A stretch of DNA of 53,870 bases, taken from NCBI GenBank assembly GCA_964347035.1, contig CAYFXE010000020.1, positions 1 through 53,870 on the forward strand. Direction: 5' to 3'. Of the stretch, positions 1-8,431 are shown in pieces (position 1 is the stretch's first letter; every line of letters starts with the position of its first letter). The notes under the pieces are model-generated. The model did not search any database, was not told the DNA's origin, and worked only from the letters and a program-made list of their open reading frames with translations. This DNA comes from CAYFXE01 sp964347035 (GTDB lineage: Bacteria; Acidobacteriota; Aminicenantia; Aminicenantales; Aminicenantaceae). The translations under genes and the position numbers were made by a program.

Positions 1-1595
1 GAAAATCCTACGATGCCCGCTTCTCTCACGTGACAGGCTACAATGCCTGTTATACGTGCCATAATCCTCATTCTCTGGAGATCAGGCTCGAACGATGCAA
101 CACCTGCCATCTTAAAACCCTGGATCCCAGCAAGGCCGATCCTTTTAACGGTTTAAAGGATCCCAAAGATATTAGATATTACGGTTCTTTTGTAGATTAT
201 GACGGCGATGGAGATATGAAGGAAGGCATCTATTATGAGATTGCTGATCTGAAGACAAAGTTGTACTCTGCCATCCAAAGATATGCAAGCACAGTAATTG
301 GATCTCCGATTGTTTACGACTCACACGCATATCCTTACTTCTTCTTTGATACGAATGAAAACGGCCTACCTGATGAAAATGAAGCGAATTACGGCAATAG
401 ATACACGGCCTTCTCTGCCCGCCTTCTGAGAGCTACTTACAACTATCAGGTCTCTCAGAAAGATCCGGCTAACTACGCCCACGGTGGAAAATACATCATC
501 CAGATCTTGTATGACTCTATCGAAGACCTAAACACAAAACTCAACAATCCAGTGAGTATGGCTGGAATTAACAGAGTGGACGAAGGGCATTTCGACGGGT
601 CAGCCGAGGCCTGGAGACACTGGGATCCGGACGGAGAAGTCTCCAGTAGATGTTCAAAATGTCATAGCGCTGAAGGTCTTGCCAATTTTCTTGAGAACGA
701 AGAAACCGAGGCTCAGGAAATTTCCAATGGCATGCTCTGTACGACCTGCCATACATCTCCCCCGGGACTCAGAAAAGTCGGCCCAGTCACTTTTCCTTCT
801 GGGGCGGTAGAGGATCTGGGAGACAGCAGCAATATTTGTATGGAATGTCACCAAGGACGTGAATCCGGACTCTCGGTTAAAAGAGCCATTGCCGCAGGCC
901 CAGGTCCCTATACGTTTGTCAATATTCACTATTATCCCACAGCCGCTGTTTTATTCGGCAGTGAAGTCCATGGCGGATTCGAATTCAAAGACAAAATCTA
1001 TGCAGGCCAGAGGCAGTGGCCCAACCACAACGGCAAATTCGACACCTGTGTTGAATGTCATATGGGAACCAAGAGCGAGCATAAAAAGAACGATTTCACC
1101 GGTCGTCTCCACTACGTGGAAAAACCCAATCAAGAAGATTGCGTCTTCTGCCATGGGCAGGATGTCTCACAGCCTAATCCTGGTGCAGATCCCACAAAGT
1201 TCAAGTTTAGCGGCATCCGCCCCTACACGACTCCCGACTATGATGGTGACGGCGTCATAACCGAATCTGTCGAAAATGAGATAAAAGGATTAGAAGAAGC
1301 CCTTTATGCTCAGATGCAGGCTTACGGGGTAAAAATAGGAGCTCCTATTATTTATGCTAACAACTATCCTTACTTCTTCATTGATACTAACGGTAACGGC
1401 TTGGTAGATCCAGGTGAAAATATCTTTCCGAATCGATATCTGTTTAACGCCCGCCTCCTGAAAGCAGCGTACAACTACCAGTTAAGCAAAAAAGAGCCCC
1501 ACGGCTTTATCCACAACTCCCTTTATGTTGCTCAGCTCCTCGTCGACTCCATCGAGCACTTAGGAGGCGATGTCACCCCTTTCACCTGGCGTTAA
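1..1595 (+). CDS. Multihaem cytochrome c, extracellular type, with EF-hand-like loops (5' end outside window)
   Basis: The reading frame is open from base 3, and the first in-frame GTG at 30 follows ordinary coding sequence, so the gene starts upstream. At least 530 residues are present with seven CxxCH motifs (CYTCH, CNTCH, CSKCH, CTTCH, CMECH, CVECH, CVFCH). A module of about 120 residues occurs twice (about nt 165-540 and 1215-1560). Each copy has an acidic DYDGDG loop, a YPYFF motif, a second loop (DTNENGLPDENE or DTNGNGLVDPGE) and an RLL-A-YNYQ segment. The second loops fit the 12-residue EF-hand calcium pattern exactly. No membrane segment is visible in the part seen. By family knowledge such proteins are periplasmic or extracellular electron carriers; calcium binding and location are inference. 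A rho-independent terminator follows, so the gene ends its transcript. Confidence 0.85.
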   Translation, partial: KSYDARFSHVTGYNACYTCHNPHSLEIRLERCNTCHLKTLDPSKADPFNGLKDPKDIRYYGSFVDYDGDGDMKEGIYYEIADLKTKLYSAIQRYASTVIGSPIVYDSHAYPYFFFDTNENGLPDENEANYGNRYTAFSARLLRATYNYQVSQKDPANYAHGGKYIIQILYDSIEDLNTKLNNPVSMAGINRVDEGHFDGSAEAWRHWDPDGEVSSRCSKCHSAEGLANFLENEETEAQEISNGMLCTTCHTSPPGLRKVGPVTFPSGAVEDLGDSSNICMECHQGRESGLSVKRAIAAGPGPYTFVNIHYYPTAAVLFGSEVHGGFEFKDKIYAGQRQWPNHNGKFDTCVECHMGTKSEHKKNDFTGRLHYVEKPNQEDCVFCHGQDVSQPNPGADPTKFKFSGIRPYTTPDYDGDGVITESVENEIKGLEEALYAQMQAYGVKIGAPIIYANNYPYFFIDTNGNGLVDPGENIFPNRYLFNARLLKAAYNYQLSKKEPHGFIHNSLYVAQLLVDSIEHLGGDVTPFTWR

Positions 1596-1612
1596 TAATT
1601 CCAGAATATCTC

Positions 1613-1645
1613 AGGGCGGTACCATCTGATGCCGCCCTTTTTTTA
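1613..1645 (+). terminator. Rho-independent terminator after the 7-haem gene
   Basis: A GC-rich stem (AGGGCGG paired with CCGCCCT, 12-base loop) is followed directly by seven T. It lies 18 bases after the stop codon of the upstream cytochrome gene. Confidence 0.85.
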
Positions 1646-1715
1646 TCTCGAGTTGGATTCCTGCTTTGACTAGGGAAAAGGATCTTGAAAAAAATTTATT
1701 TTATCTATTTTTCTG

Positions 1716-1744
1716 TTGAAAAAATCATAACGATTCAATAATAT
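1716..1744 (+). promoter_or_regulatory. Possible sigma70 promoter for the HAO-like gene
   Basis: TTGAAA and TAATAT are separated by 17 bases, which leaves a leader of about 90 bases before the ATG at 1838. The surrounding sequence is AT-rich, so chance matches are possible. Confidence 0.35.
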
Positions 1745-1837
1745 CTACACGCAATCATATCGAAAGCCAAGTCCAAATATTCTATTTGAATAATTACTTC
1801 AAAAAATCTCAAAAAAGCATGGGAAAGGAGGGAAAAC

Positions 1838-3076
1838 ATGAAAAAGGGAACATTTATCATCGGGCTTATAATGATATTTTGCCTGGGTGCCTACGCTCAA
1901 GAGTGTGTCGAATGCCATAAGGATGTGACACCGAATATCGTCTCCGATTGGCAGATCAGCAAACACAGCCAGAACGAGGTCAGTTGTTCAACTTGTCACG
2001 GTGACGAACATAAGGACTCTTACGACGTCTCAAAGGTCCAAATCCCGACCCCAGATACCTGTGCCGACTGTCATGACGAAAAGGTAGAACAATTCAAAAA
2101 AGGAAAACATGCCTTTGCTTGGGCAGCGATGAAGGCCATGCCAACCGCCCACGCTCAACCCATCGCTCTGATGGAAGGAATGAAAGGCTGCGGCGGTTGT
2201 CACAAAATCGGGCTGAAAACAGAGGAAGAAATCAAAGACTTGAAAAAGGACGGTGCAGGATTCGGAGTTGCCTCCTGTGATGCTTGCCATACTCGTCACA
2301 CATTTTCTGTTCTAGAGGCGAAACAGCCACAAGCCTGCCAAACCTGCCACATGGGATTCGACCATCCCCAATGGGAGATGTATTCCGGATCTAAACATGG
2401 AGTGCGGTATCTTCTTAAACAGAATAAGATATTGCCTGATAACGTGGCAGCTCCGACATGTCAGACTTGCCATATGCAGGAAGGTAACCATGCTGTCCGG
2501 ACAGGTTGGGGATTTCTAGCCGTCCGACTTCCCATGCCCGAAGACAAACATTGGACCGCCGATCGAGCCACCATCCTGCAGGGACTGGGTGTTCTTGATC
2601 CTGAGGGCAATCCTACAGCCAGACTCGATGTCGTAAAGGCAGCAGATGTGGCCCGTCTCACTCAGGAAGATTGGCAGAACGAACGGGATAAGATGCTCAA
2701 GACGTGTAACCAATGCCATTCCTTGAATTTTGCCAAGGGAGAACTCGAGAAGGGTGACCAGATGATCAAAGAATTGGATCATCTCTTGGCAGATGCGATA
2801 AGAGCTGTGGCTGGTTTGTACAAGGATGGCATCCTAGCTAAGCCTGATAACTATGCTTATCCATTTCCTGATCTCCTCACATTTCATGATGCCCCGACAC
2901 CTATCGAACAGAGACTTTTTGTCATGTTTCTCGAACACCGGATGAGGGCATTCCAGGGAACTTTCCATGCCAACCCAGATTATGCCCTCTGGTATGGTTG
3001 GAGTGAGATGAGGAGAGATCTGACTGAGATAAAAGCTATGGCTGAGGAACTCCGCCATAAGAAGAAACGGGAGTGA
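1838..3076 (+). CDS. Octahaem cytochrome c of the hydroxylamine oxidoreductase (HAO)-like family
   Basis: The 412-residue protein has a cleavable signal peptide (cut near AYA-QE) and exactly eight CxxCH motifs, spread over residues about 23-290. A helical C-terminal third contains a WYGW segment. The number and spacing of haems, the length and the Cys-free helical C-terminus match the HAO-like octahaem family, whose members oxidise hydroxylamine or hydrazine or, without the tyrosine cross-link, act as reductases of nitrite or other substrates. Tyrosines lie in the C-terminal region, but I cannot tell by eye whether the catalytic cross-linking tyrosine is present, so direction and substrate stay open. 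The start follows a strong AAAGGAGGG site (1824-1832). No membrane quinol-oxidising partner is adjacent; cytochrome maturation genes follow downstream. Confidence 0.8.
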   Translation: MKKGTFIIGLIMIFCLGAYAQECVECHKDVTPNIVSDWQISKHSQNEVSCSTCHGDEHKDSYDVSKVQIPTPDTCADCHDEKVEQFKKGKHAFAWAAMKAMPTAHAQPIALMEGMKGCGGCHKIGLKTEEEIKDLKKDGAGFGVASCDACHTRHTFSVLEAKQPQACQTCHMGFDHPQWEMYSGSKHGVRYLLKQNKILPDNVAAPTCQTCHMQEGNHAVRTGWGFLAVRLPMPEDKHWTADRATILQGLGVLDPEGNPTARLDVVKAADVARLTQEDWQNERDKMLKTCNQCHSLNFAKGELEKGDQMIKELDHLLADAIRAVAGLYKDGILAKPDNYAYPFPDLLTFHDAPTPIEQRLFVMFLEHRMRAFQGTFHANPDYALWYGWSEMRRDLTEIKAMAEELRHKKKRE

Positions 3077-3110
3077 AGCTCAGTAAAAAAGGGTCGCATC
3101 TCAACATAAA

Positions 3111-3237
3111 AAGGGGTCGCATCTCAACATTTGACATACCAATTTTCTCTGTATATGAATGACTTATCGGCTTTGTTATTTTAAAAGAAACACCCTCATA
3201 ATACATAGATATGTCAAATGTTGAGATGCGACCCCTT
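3111..3237. repeat. MITE/REP-like element with 27-bp perfect terminal inverted repeats (copy 1)
   Basis: Arms 3111-3137 and 3211-3237 are perfect reverse complements over 27 bases and enclose a 73-base AT-rich centre with no ORF. The outer end reads AAGGGGTCGCATCTCAACAT and the inner part ends in TTGACAT. A second element with nearly the same arms lies at 35010-35145. A 17-base piece of the arm is also repeated in tandem just outside, at 3091-3107. This looks like a non-autonomous mobile or REP-type element; the encoding transposase is not in the window. Confidence 0.8.
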
Positions 3238-3317
3238 AAATGATTAAATGATTGAAAAAATGCCATAAATCCTCTATTATTGATAGTCATTAAATTCAGG
3301 ATTGGAATCATATCATC

Positions 3318-4670
3318 ATGAAATCTTTAATAAGTTATTTCAGTTCAGTAAAACTGGCCATTATCTTGTTGATCATTATTACCCTGGCCTCCACCTTAGG
3401 GACTTTAATCCCCCAACAGAGGAGTCCTGAAGAATACGCAACTCGTTATGGCCAGCTAGCTTATTTTTTAAATCGCCTCCAGTTTACTAATCTTTACCAC
3501 TCAACGTGGTTTATCACCTTGTTGATACTAATTGCTTTAAATATTACGATCTGTACTCTGACTCGTCTTTTTCCAAAGCTGCGAAGAGCCTTTCACCCAA
3601 ATCTTGAATTTGAACATAAAACACTTCAGATTTTAAAAACTAAGGAGAAATTCAAAAAAAATTGGACCTTGGAAAAAACTAAAGCTGCGCTAAAGAAGGA
3701 GTTTTCAAACGAACATTACCGCATTAAGACTAGAGATAATGAGTCAAGAACATCTGTCCTCGCCAGAAAAAAAACTTTGGGATTGTTTGGTTCAGATATC
3801 GTCCATCTTGGGCTTCTCATCATTCTTTTGGGGGGGATAGCCAGCGGAATTGGTGGTTTCCGAACGAATTTTGAAATATCTGAGGGACAAATTCTTCCTA
3901 TTCCCAAGGCTGATTTTAAACTCAGATTGGATAAATTCCAAACAGAATTCTACCCTAACGGAGCCGTAAGAGACTGGAAAAGCACCCTCACCGTCATCGA
4001 AAATGAAAAGGAGATGTTAACCAAAATTATTGAAGTCAACCATCCACTTTCTTATAAAGGTTACATCTTTTACCAGAGCAGCTATGGCTGGGACTGGGAA
4101 AATCCTAAAGTGGAAATTTTAGCAAAAAAAAGCGAAGATCCTTCTTTTTTAAAAAATTTGGAATTGAGACTCGGAGAAAAAATTGAGTTGAATGGCGAAA
4201 ATCTGGAGGTTTCTTTCCTCCATTTTGTCCCTGATTTTGTGATCAATGAAAAAAACCAAGTGACAACCCGTTCTCTCGAGCCTAATAATCCGGCGGTTTT
4301 TATCGAAGGGTGGCAAGATGAAGAGCAGATTTTTTCTGGCTGGATATTTGCCAAGTTTCCTGATTTTGCCCAGATGCACTCGAGTAAGGAAACCGATTTA
4401 ATATTTGAACTGAAGGATATCAAGGCTGATCAATACTCAGGAATTCAAATGGCAAAAGACCCTGGTGTGAACATCATCTGGCTGGGATGCAGCATTCTCA
4501 TGCTCGGCCTGCTCTTGGCTTTTTTCTGGACGCCAAAAGAGATTAGGGTTTTACTAGAAGACAGCCAAGGAAAAACTGAGCTTTTGGCCGGTGGATTGGC
4601 TACTAAAAACAAGGAAGCCTTTGAATCAGAATTCAAGAATATCATGACTTCTCTAAGGAGATCAAAATGA
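3318..4670 (+). CDS. resB: ResB-family cytochrome c biogenesis protein
   Basis: The 450-residue membrane protein has helices near residues 8-30, 60-82 and 155-178, and a last one near 385-408. A large soluble loop (about 180-380) lies between the third and fourth helices, as in ResB/Ccs1 of system II maturation. With CcsA it delivers haem to apocytochromes on the outer face of the membrane and keeps the CxxCH cysteines ready for attachment. The N-terminal LASTLGTLIPQ stretch is typical. Its stop codon overlaps the next ATG (ATGA), so the two genes are translationally coupled. The ribosome-binding site is weak. The location among about 97 haem sites makes biological sense. Confidence 0.9.
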   Translation: MKSLISYFSSVKLAIILLIIITLASTLGTLIPQQRSPEEYATRYGQLAYFLNRLQFTNLYHSTWFITLLILIALNITICTLTRLFPKLRRAFHPNLEFEHKTLQILKTKEKFKKNWTLEKTKAALKKEFSNEHYRIKTRDNESRTSVLARKKTLGLFGSDIVHLGLLIILLGGIASGIGGFRTNFEISEGQILPIPKADFKLRLDKFQTEFYPNGAVRDWKSTLTVIENEKEMLTKIIEVNHPLSYKGYIFYQSSYGWDWENPKVEILAKKSEDPSFLKNLELRLGEKIELNGENLEVSFLHFVPDFVINEKNQVTTRSLEPNNPAVFIEGWQDEEQIFSGWIFAKFPDFAQMHSSKETDLIFELKDIKADQYSGIQMAKDPGVNIIWLGCSILMLGLLLAFFWTPKEIRVLLEDSQGKTELLAGGLATKNKEAFESEFKNIMTSLRRSK

Positions 4671-5485
4671 ATGAATCGACGCTATTCTTGATAACATTTA
4701 TTCTTTATATACTTTCTGCTTTTTTCTATTTTTCCTACCTATTCTCCAAGAAAAAAACCACAGCTAAGACAGGATTAGGGATGGTCTCGATAGGATTCCT
4801 GGTTCATACTATGGCCCTCATCTGGAGGACGATCGAAAGCGGCCATGCACCTTTTACCAACATGTACGAGTCCCTCTCTTTTCTGGCCTGGGCTTCAGTC
4901 CTTGCCTATGTTTCGATTGAGTTCAAGTTCAAAATTCGAAAAGCAGGACCTTATTTTATGTTGGTCGTCATCGCCATCATGGCCATAGCTTCTTCCCCTC
5001 TTATGCCCAAAGAAGCCACCCCGTTGGTTCCGGCTCTTCAAAGCTACTGGTTATGGTTACACGTCTCTGTGACTCTCCTTGGTGAGGCCTTTTTCGCCGT
5101 GGCCCTTATCACGAGTATCATGTATCTTGTTGCTGATTCTAGAGAGAAAAAAGGAAAAGCTAAGGCCTCTGGCCTTTCAGCAGCAAGGCTTGATTCCATA
5201 AGCTATCGATGTGTGGCTGTGGGATTTCCGCTGTTTACGTTGGGAGGTCTTATCTTCGGCATGGTTTGGGCCTATAAGGCCTGGGGAAGCTACTGGAGTT
5301 GGGATCCAAAAGAAACTTGGAGCCTTATCACATGGTTTGTTTTTGCCCTTTATCTCCATACACGCATCGTGATGGGCTGGAAAGGCCGTCGTTCGGCGTT
5401 CATTGCCATCATCGGATTCCTAGCGGCTATGTTCACTTATTTCGGAGTGAATTATCTCCTGGCAGGTTTGCACAGTTACGCTTAG
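4667..5485 (+). CDS. ccsA: CcsA/ResC cytochrome c biogenesis haem-handling protein
   Basis: The 272-residue protein is a polytopic membrane protein with about eight helices. It carries the tryptophan-rich WWD haem-binding motif (WGSYWSWDPKETW, near residues 206-218) with histidines in the flanking segments. It works with ResB to export and ligate haem to cytochromes c (system II). It overlaps resB by four bases and ends 14 bases before the convergent NrfD gene. Thiol-reducing partners (CcdA, ResA) are not in the window. Confidence 0.93.
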   Translation: MNESTLFLITFILYILSAFFYFSYLFSKKKTTAKTGLGMVSIGFLVHTMALIWRTIESGHAPFTNMYESLSFLAWASVLAYVSIEFKFKIRKAGPYFMLVVIAIMAIASSPLMPKEATPLVPALQSYWLWLHVSVTLLGEAFFAVALITSIMYLVADSREKKGKAKASGLSAARLDSISYRCVAVGFPLFTLGGLIFGMVWAYKAWGSYWSWDPKETWSLITWFVFALYLHTRIVMGWKGRRSAFIAIIGFLAAMFTYFGVNYLLAGLHSYA

Positions 5486-5499
5486 TCTGTTTGGCGTGA

Positions 5500-6690
5500 T
5501 TAATGCCTTGCCTCTTCCCAAGGAGGCAGGATCCTAACAAGTATATAAAGGATAACAAAAGGAAGGATGAGAAATCCCAAAGAGACCATTAATCCCTCTA
5601 TTCCTCCTAGAGCCATCTTGTAGGCTGTCAGCCCTCTAAAGCTCTTGGAGAACAATTGCCCTCCGATGACAACATTCCATCGAGTAGTGAAAATACCAAC
5701 CTGAACAAGCAATGCCGAGACAAAGTAGATGTGTCTTCTCAATTCAGCAGGCCACTTGAATAATTTGACCGAAGAAAGAGCTCCTAAAGGCAGCAACATC
5801 CCCAGGAGGAGCTGGATAACAACAAGACTCACAAACAATCTTCCAGAAATTAATTGGGAAAGTATCTTGATGGATTCTTCCGACTCATAGATGCGATGGA
5901 TGAAATCCAGGGCTTCAAGCGAGAAATCGACAATCATGGCATAGAATAGAAAACTGGCGAGTCTGTCTAAACAGGGCATATCAATCTTTTTTCTGCGAAG
6001 GAGGGTGACCACCATGTAAATAAGTAATACTAAAGCAATTCCCGAGACAATGGCTGAAAAGAGGAAGACGATGGGCATGAGCACACTCGACCACCATGGG
6101 TTTGCCTTGACTGAACCAAATATGAACCCGACGTATCCATGGAGGAGAAAAGCGGAAGGAATTCCAATTATCGTAATGGCTTTCACAGCTTTCTTGTCGA
6201 AACTCACGGCTTCATTTGATGTATCTTTGGAAAACAGAGCAATAACCCTGTGCATCCATTTCCTCAGCCCTTTGCTGTTATCCGCCCAGACAATGAGGTC
6301 TTTCCTGTAATCAAACCATATTTCCAGGAGTAAAACTGCCATCAGGTACCAGGCATACACAAATCCAAACATAGCCATCGCCGAGTTTCGATTAGGCGTC
6401 AGGAATATCTCCAGGGACTTTTCAGGGTGGCTAAGATGAGCCAAAAGAGGCAACGGGGCCGCAATCAGGAAGGCTAAAGCTGTCAGAAGAGAAAGTCTGT
6501 ATGTGGGTTGTACTTCCTTGACATTAAATACCTTGACAAGCGAGGCAAGTATGAAAGCCCCGGCGACAAGTCCGGTCACATAAGGATAGACAACGATCAG
6601 GATGCCCCAGTGTAATTCAATTTCATTCGGATAGATGTATCCAACAATCTGTTCCATAATCCGCCACAAATGTTCGGCGAGCTTTTCCAA
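5500..6690 (-). CDS. NrfD/PsrC-like membrane subunit of a cytochrome-ferredoxin-NrfD complex
   Basis: The 396-residue integral membrane protein has about ten helices and the NrfD-family layout. These subunits hold the quinone site and usually pair with a four-cluster ferredoxin. It is the last gene of a tight three-gene operon (octahaem cytochrome, FeS protein, NrfD), with two bases between it and the FeS gene. No molybdopterin subunit is next to it, so the module probably moves electrons between quinone and the octahaem cytochrome, as in NrfBCD or the Ohc/Nhc-type complexes of sulfate reducers. The direction of electron flow is unknown. Confidence 0.85.
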   Translation of the reverse strand: MEKLAEHLWRIMEQIVGYIYPNEIELHWGILIVVYPYVTGLVAGAFILASLVKVFNVKEVQPTYRLSLLTALAFLIAAPLPLLAHLSHPEKSLEIFLTPNRNSAMAMFGFVYAWYLMAVLLLEIWFDYRKDLIVWADNSKGLRKWMHRVIALFSKDTSNEAVSFDKKAVKAITIIGIPSAFLLHGYVGFIFGSVKANPWWSSVLMPIVFLFSAIVSGIALVLLIYMVVTLLRRKKIDMPCLDRLASFLFYAMIVDFSLEALDFIHRIYESEESIKILSQLISGRLFVSLVVIQLLLGMLLPLGALSSVKLFKWPAELRRHIYFVSALLVQVGIFTTRWNVVIGGQLFSKSFRGLTAYKMALGGIEGLMVSLGFLILPFVILYILVRILPPWEEARH

Positions 6691-6692
6691 GG

Positions 6693-7466
6693 TTACTTAA
6701 CCTCCATATCAAGTCCCGCGTAGAACACTTTTGGCTCTGTGTTGAGATAGGGCTTGAGAACTCGTATTTTGTGCATCCGCATGAATCTCACAAGAGGGCT
6801 GGCTCTACGCTTTGTATCCCCGAAGACTCTAGCTTGAGTGGGGCAGACTTCTACACAGGCGGGGATCAATCCTTTGACTATCCGATGATAGCAAAACGTA
6901 CATTTTTCAGCTGTTTCGCTCTCAGGCCGAATAAACCGAGCTCCATACGGACAGGCCTGAATGCAGTAGCGACATCCAATACAGTAAGCGGAATCAACCA
7001 GGGTCACCCCATCATCAGTGATGAATGTCGCCCCAACAGGACAGACTTGAACACAAGGGGGATTCTCACACTGGTTACACAACTTAGGCACGAAAAAGGA
7101 CCGTACCACATTTTTCTCTGGACCGCTCCTCTTGAAACCTTCCAATCCGCCGTTGGGACTATCAACGACGACTTCACCATCCCCTAAAACGACATATCTT
7201 TCGACCCAGGTTCTGAAGAAAAACGGCAGAAGTGGGACATCATTCTCCTTCTTACAGGCATTGACACACCTCCCGCACCCGATGCATCGATCAATTATGA
7301 TTCCCATTCCCCAGGAGTGATCCTTGGGATTATAATCCTCTGTGTAAAAAGAATTCTTACCTTTAGTATTCTCGCTTGAGATCAGGAGGCCGGGGAAAGA
7401 TAAAGAGCAAAGAGAAAATAGAAGCTTCTTGCAAAATTCTCTTCTCTCGCAATTGAATTTATCCAT
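6693..7466 (-). CDS. Tat-exported four-cluster [4Fe-4S] ferredoxin subunit (NrfC/HybA-like)
   Basis: This 257-residue protein begins with a twin-arginine signal (ERREFCKK followed by a hydrophobic stretch), so the folded FeS protein is exported. Four cysteine groups follow: CIGCGRCVNAC, CNQCENPPCVQVCP, CIGCRYCIQACP, and CTFCYHR with PACVEVCP. Together they supply 16 ligands for four [4Fe-4S] clusters, as in NrfC, PsrB and HybA. It should carry electrons between the NrfD quinone site and the octahaem cytochrome encoded directly upstream. Its start codon abuts the cytochrome stop codon with no gap. Confidence 0.9.
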   Translation of the reverse strand: MDKFNCERREFCKKLLFSLCSLSFPGLLISSENTKGKNSFYTEDYNPKDHSWGMGIIIDRCIGCGRCVNACKKENDVPLLPFFFRTWVERYVVLGDGEVVVDSPNGGLEGFKRSGPEKNVVRSFFVPKLCNQCENPPCVQVCPVGATFITDDGVTLVDSAYCIGCRYCIQACPYGARFIRPESETAEKCTFCYHRIVKGLIPACVEVCPTQARVFGDTKRRASPLVRFMRMHKIRVLKPYLNTEPKVFYAGLDMEVK

Positions 7467-8225
7467 TCAACGAGCCTCCGGTAAGTGAGGATAGTGGCAC
7501 TGCCAGCACACATACCTTTCCCCATGGGTCGCCATCTCGACTCTCGGCACTCCTTTTTGAACAGGAGCATCCTCGGCGTGACATTCCCCACAAAACTCTC
7601 GCGTCATGGGTATTTCAGGCCGATAATCTCTGGGTGTTATTTTATGCTCTTCGGGTGTCTCATGACATCTGATGCATTCCAGATAAACATGGTGAGAAAG
7701 TGCTTTTGTTCTGGCAATTTCAGCATGACAAGCCTCACATCCTTTGGGGACAGAGGGTGGCCTAGGATCATGAGGATCATGACACGAGATGCACGCTTTC
7801 ATCGGATTATGGGACTCTGATACGATTTGAGGAAATCCAGTTGGACGGGACGGAAGGTATTCGTGACATAAAGGACAATATCCTCTGCCAACAGGAGCGG
7901 CCAGCTGGTTTCCATCAGGATCCTCTGTATGTACTGCTGCAGGGCCATGACAGGCTTCACAATCTACCATCTTGTGATAAGATTTGTCCCTTTCTTTGGC
8001 CACATCATCGTGGCAATCCCCACAGATTAAATGCCCACTGTATTTAATTTCCTGTGAAATTATTTCCTTGATGGCAGAGGCTCTGTAATGACCAAATTTG
8101 CCAAAATCAGAGGGAACCAGAAGATTTCTCATAACAACAAAGCCAGCAATAATTACCACAACTGGGATTAAAAGACGCTTTATCTGATCAGGCATCTTTT
8201 TCCATGCCTGCATCGCTTTTTCCAT
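7467..8225 (-). CDS. Octahaem cytochrome c with N-terminal membrane anchor
   Basis: The 252-residue protein has one N-terminal hydrophobic helix (about residues 18-36) and eight CxxCH motifs between residues about 69 and 242 (CGDCH, CEACH, CPLCH, CISCH, CEACH, CIRCH, CGECH, CWQCH). Many free histidines suggest bis-His ligation. It heads an operon with a ferredoxin and NrfD and is likely their periplasmic electron acceptor or donor. A perfect TTGACA-17-TATAAT promoter ends nine bases before the ATG, so the transcript has almost no leader. I do not recognise an established gene name. Confidence 0.87.
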   Translation of the reverse strand: MEKAMQAWKKMPDQIKRLLIPVVVIIAGFVVMRNLLVPSDFGKFGHYRASAIKEIISQEIKYSGHLICGDCHDDVAKERDKSYHKMVDCEACHGPAAVHTEDPDGNQLAAPVGRGYCPLCHEYLPSRPTGFPQIVSESHNPMKACISCHDPHDPRPPSVPKGCEACHAEIARTKALSHHVYLECIRCHETPEEHKITPRDYRPEIPMTREFCGECHAEDAPVQKGVPRVEMATHGERYVCWQCHYPHLPEAR

Positions 8226-8234
8226 TAGCCAGAA

Positions 8235-8263
8235 ATTATAACTAAACAGATAAAGTCTGTCAA
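8235..8263 (-). promoter_or_regulatory. Consensus sigma70 promoter of the octahaem-FeS-NrfD operon
   Basis: On the minus strand TTGACA (8263-8258) and TATAAT (8240-8235) are perfect consensus boxes with a 17-base spacer. The -10 box ends nine bases before the ATG at 8225, which predicts a leaderless or nearly leaderless mRNA. Confidence 0.8.
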
Positions 8264-8383
8264 AAAAATAGAAATACTTAAGTTTAAAAGAGCAATATTA
8301 TGTCAGCATAATTATATTGTTGTCAAGCATCAATAAATTCTAGACATATAAAAAATAATAAAATTACGATATCTTTGTTTATC

Positions 8384-8412
8384 TTGACGATTATATTTCT
8401 ATCTTCTATAAT
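8384..8412 (+). promoter_or_regulatory. Sigma70 promoter of the 18-haem gene
   Basis: TTGACG (8384-8389) and TATAAT (8407-8412) have a 17-base spacer. The promoter is divergent from the octahaem operon promoter about 120 bases away. It lies downstream of the upstream-most possible start codon (TTG at 8375), which supports ATG 8432 as the true start. Confidence 0.75.
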
Positions 8413-8431
8413 TTTTATTCAATTTATAGGA

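Noticed and set aside
8375..8431. Upstream TTG start of the 18-haem gene
   Set aside because: A TTGACG-17-TATAAT promoter lies within this stretch, so translation must begin later, at ATG 8432.
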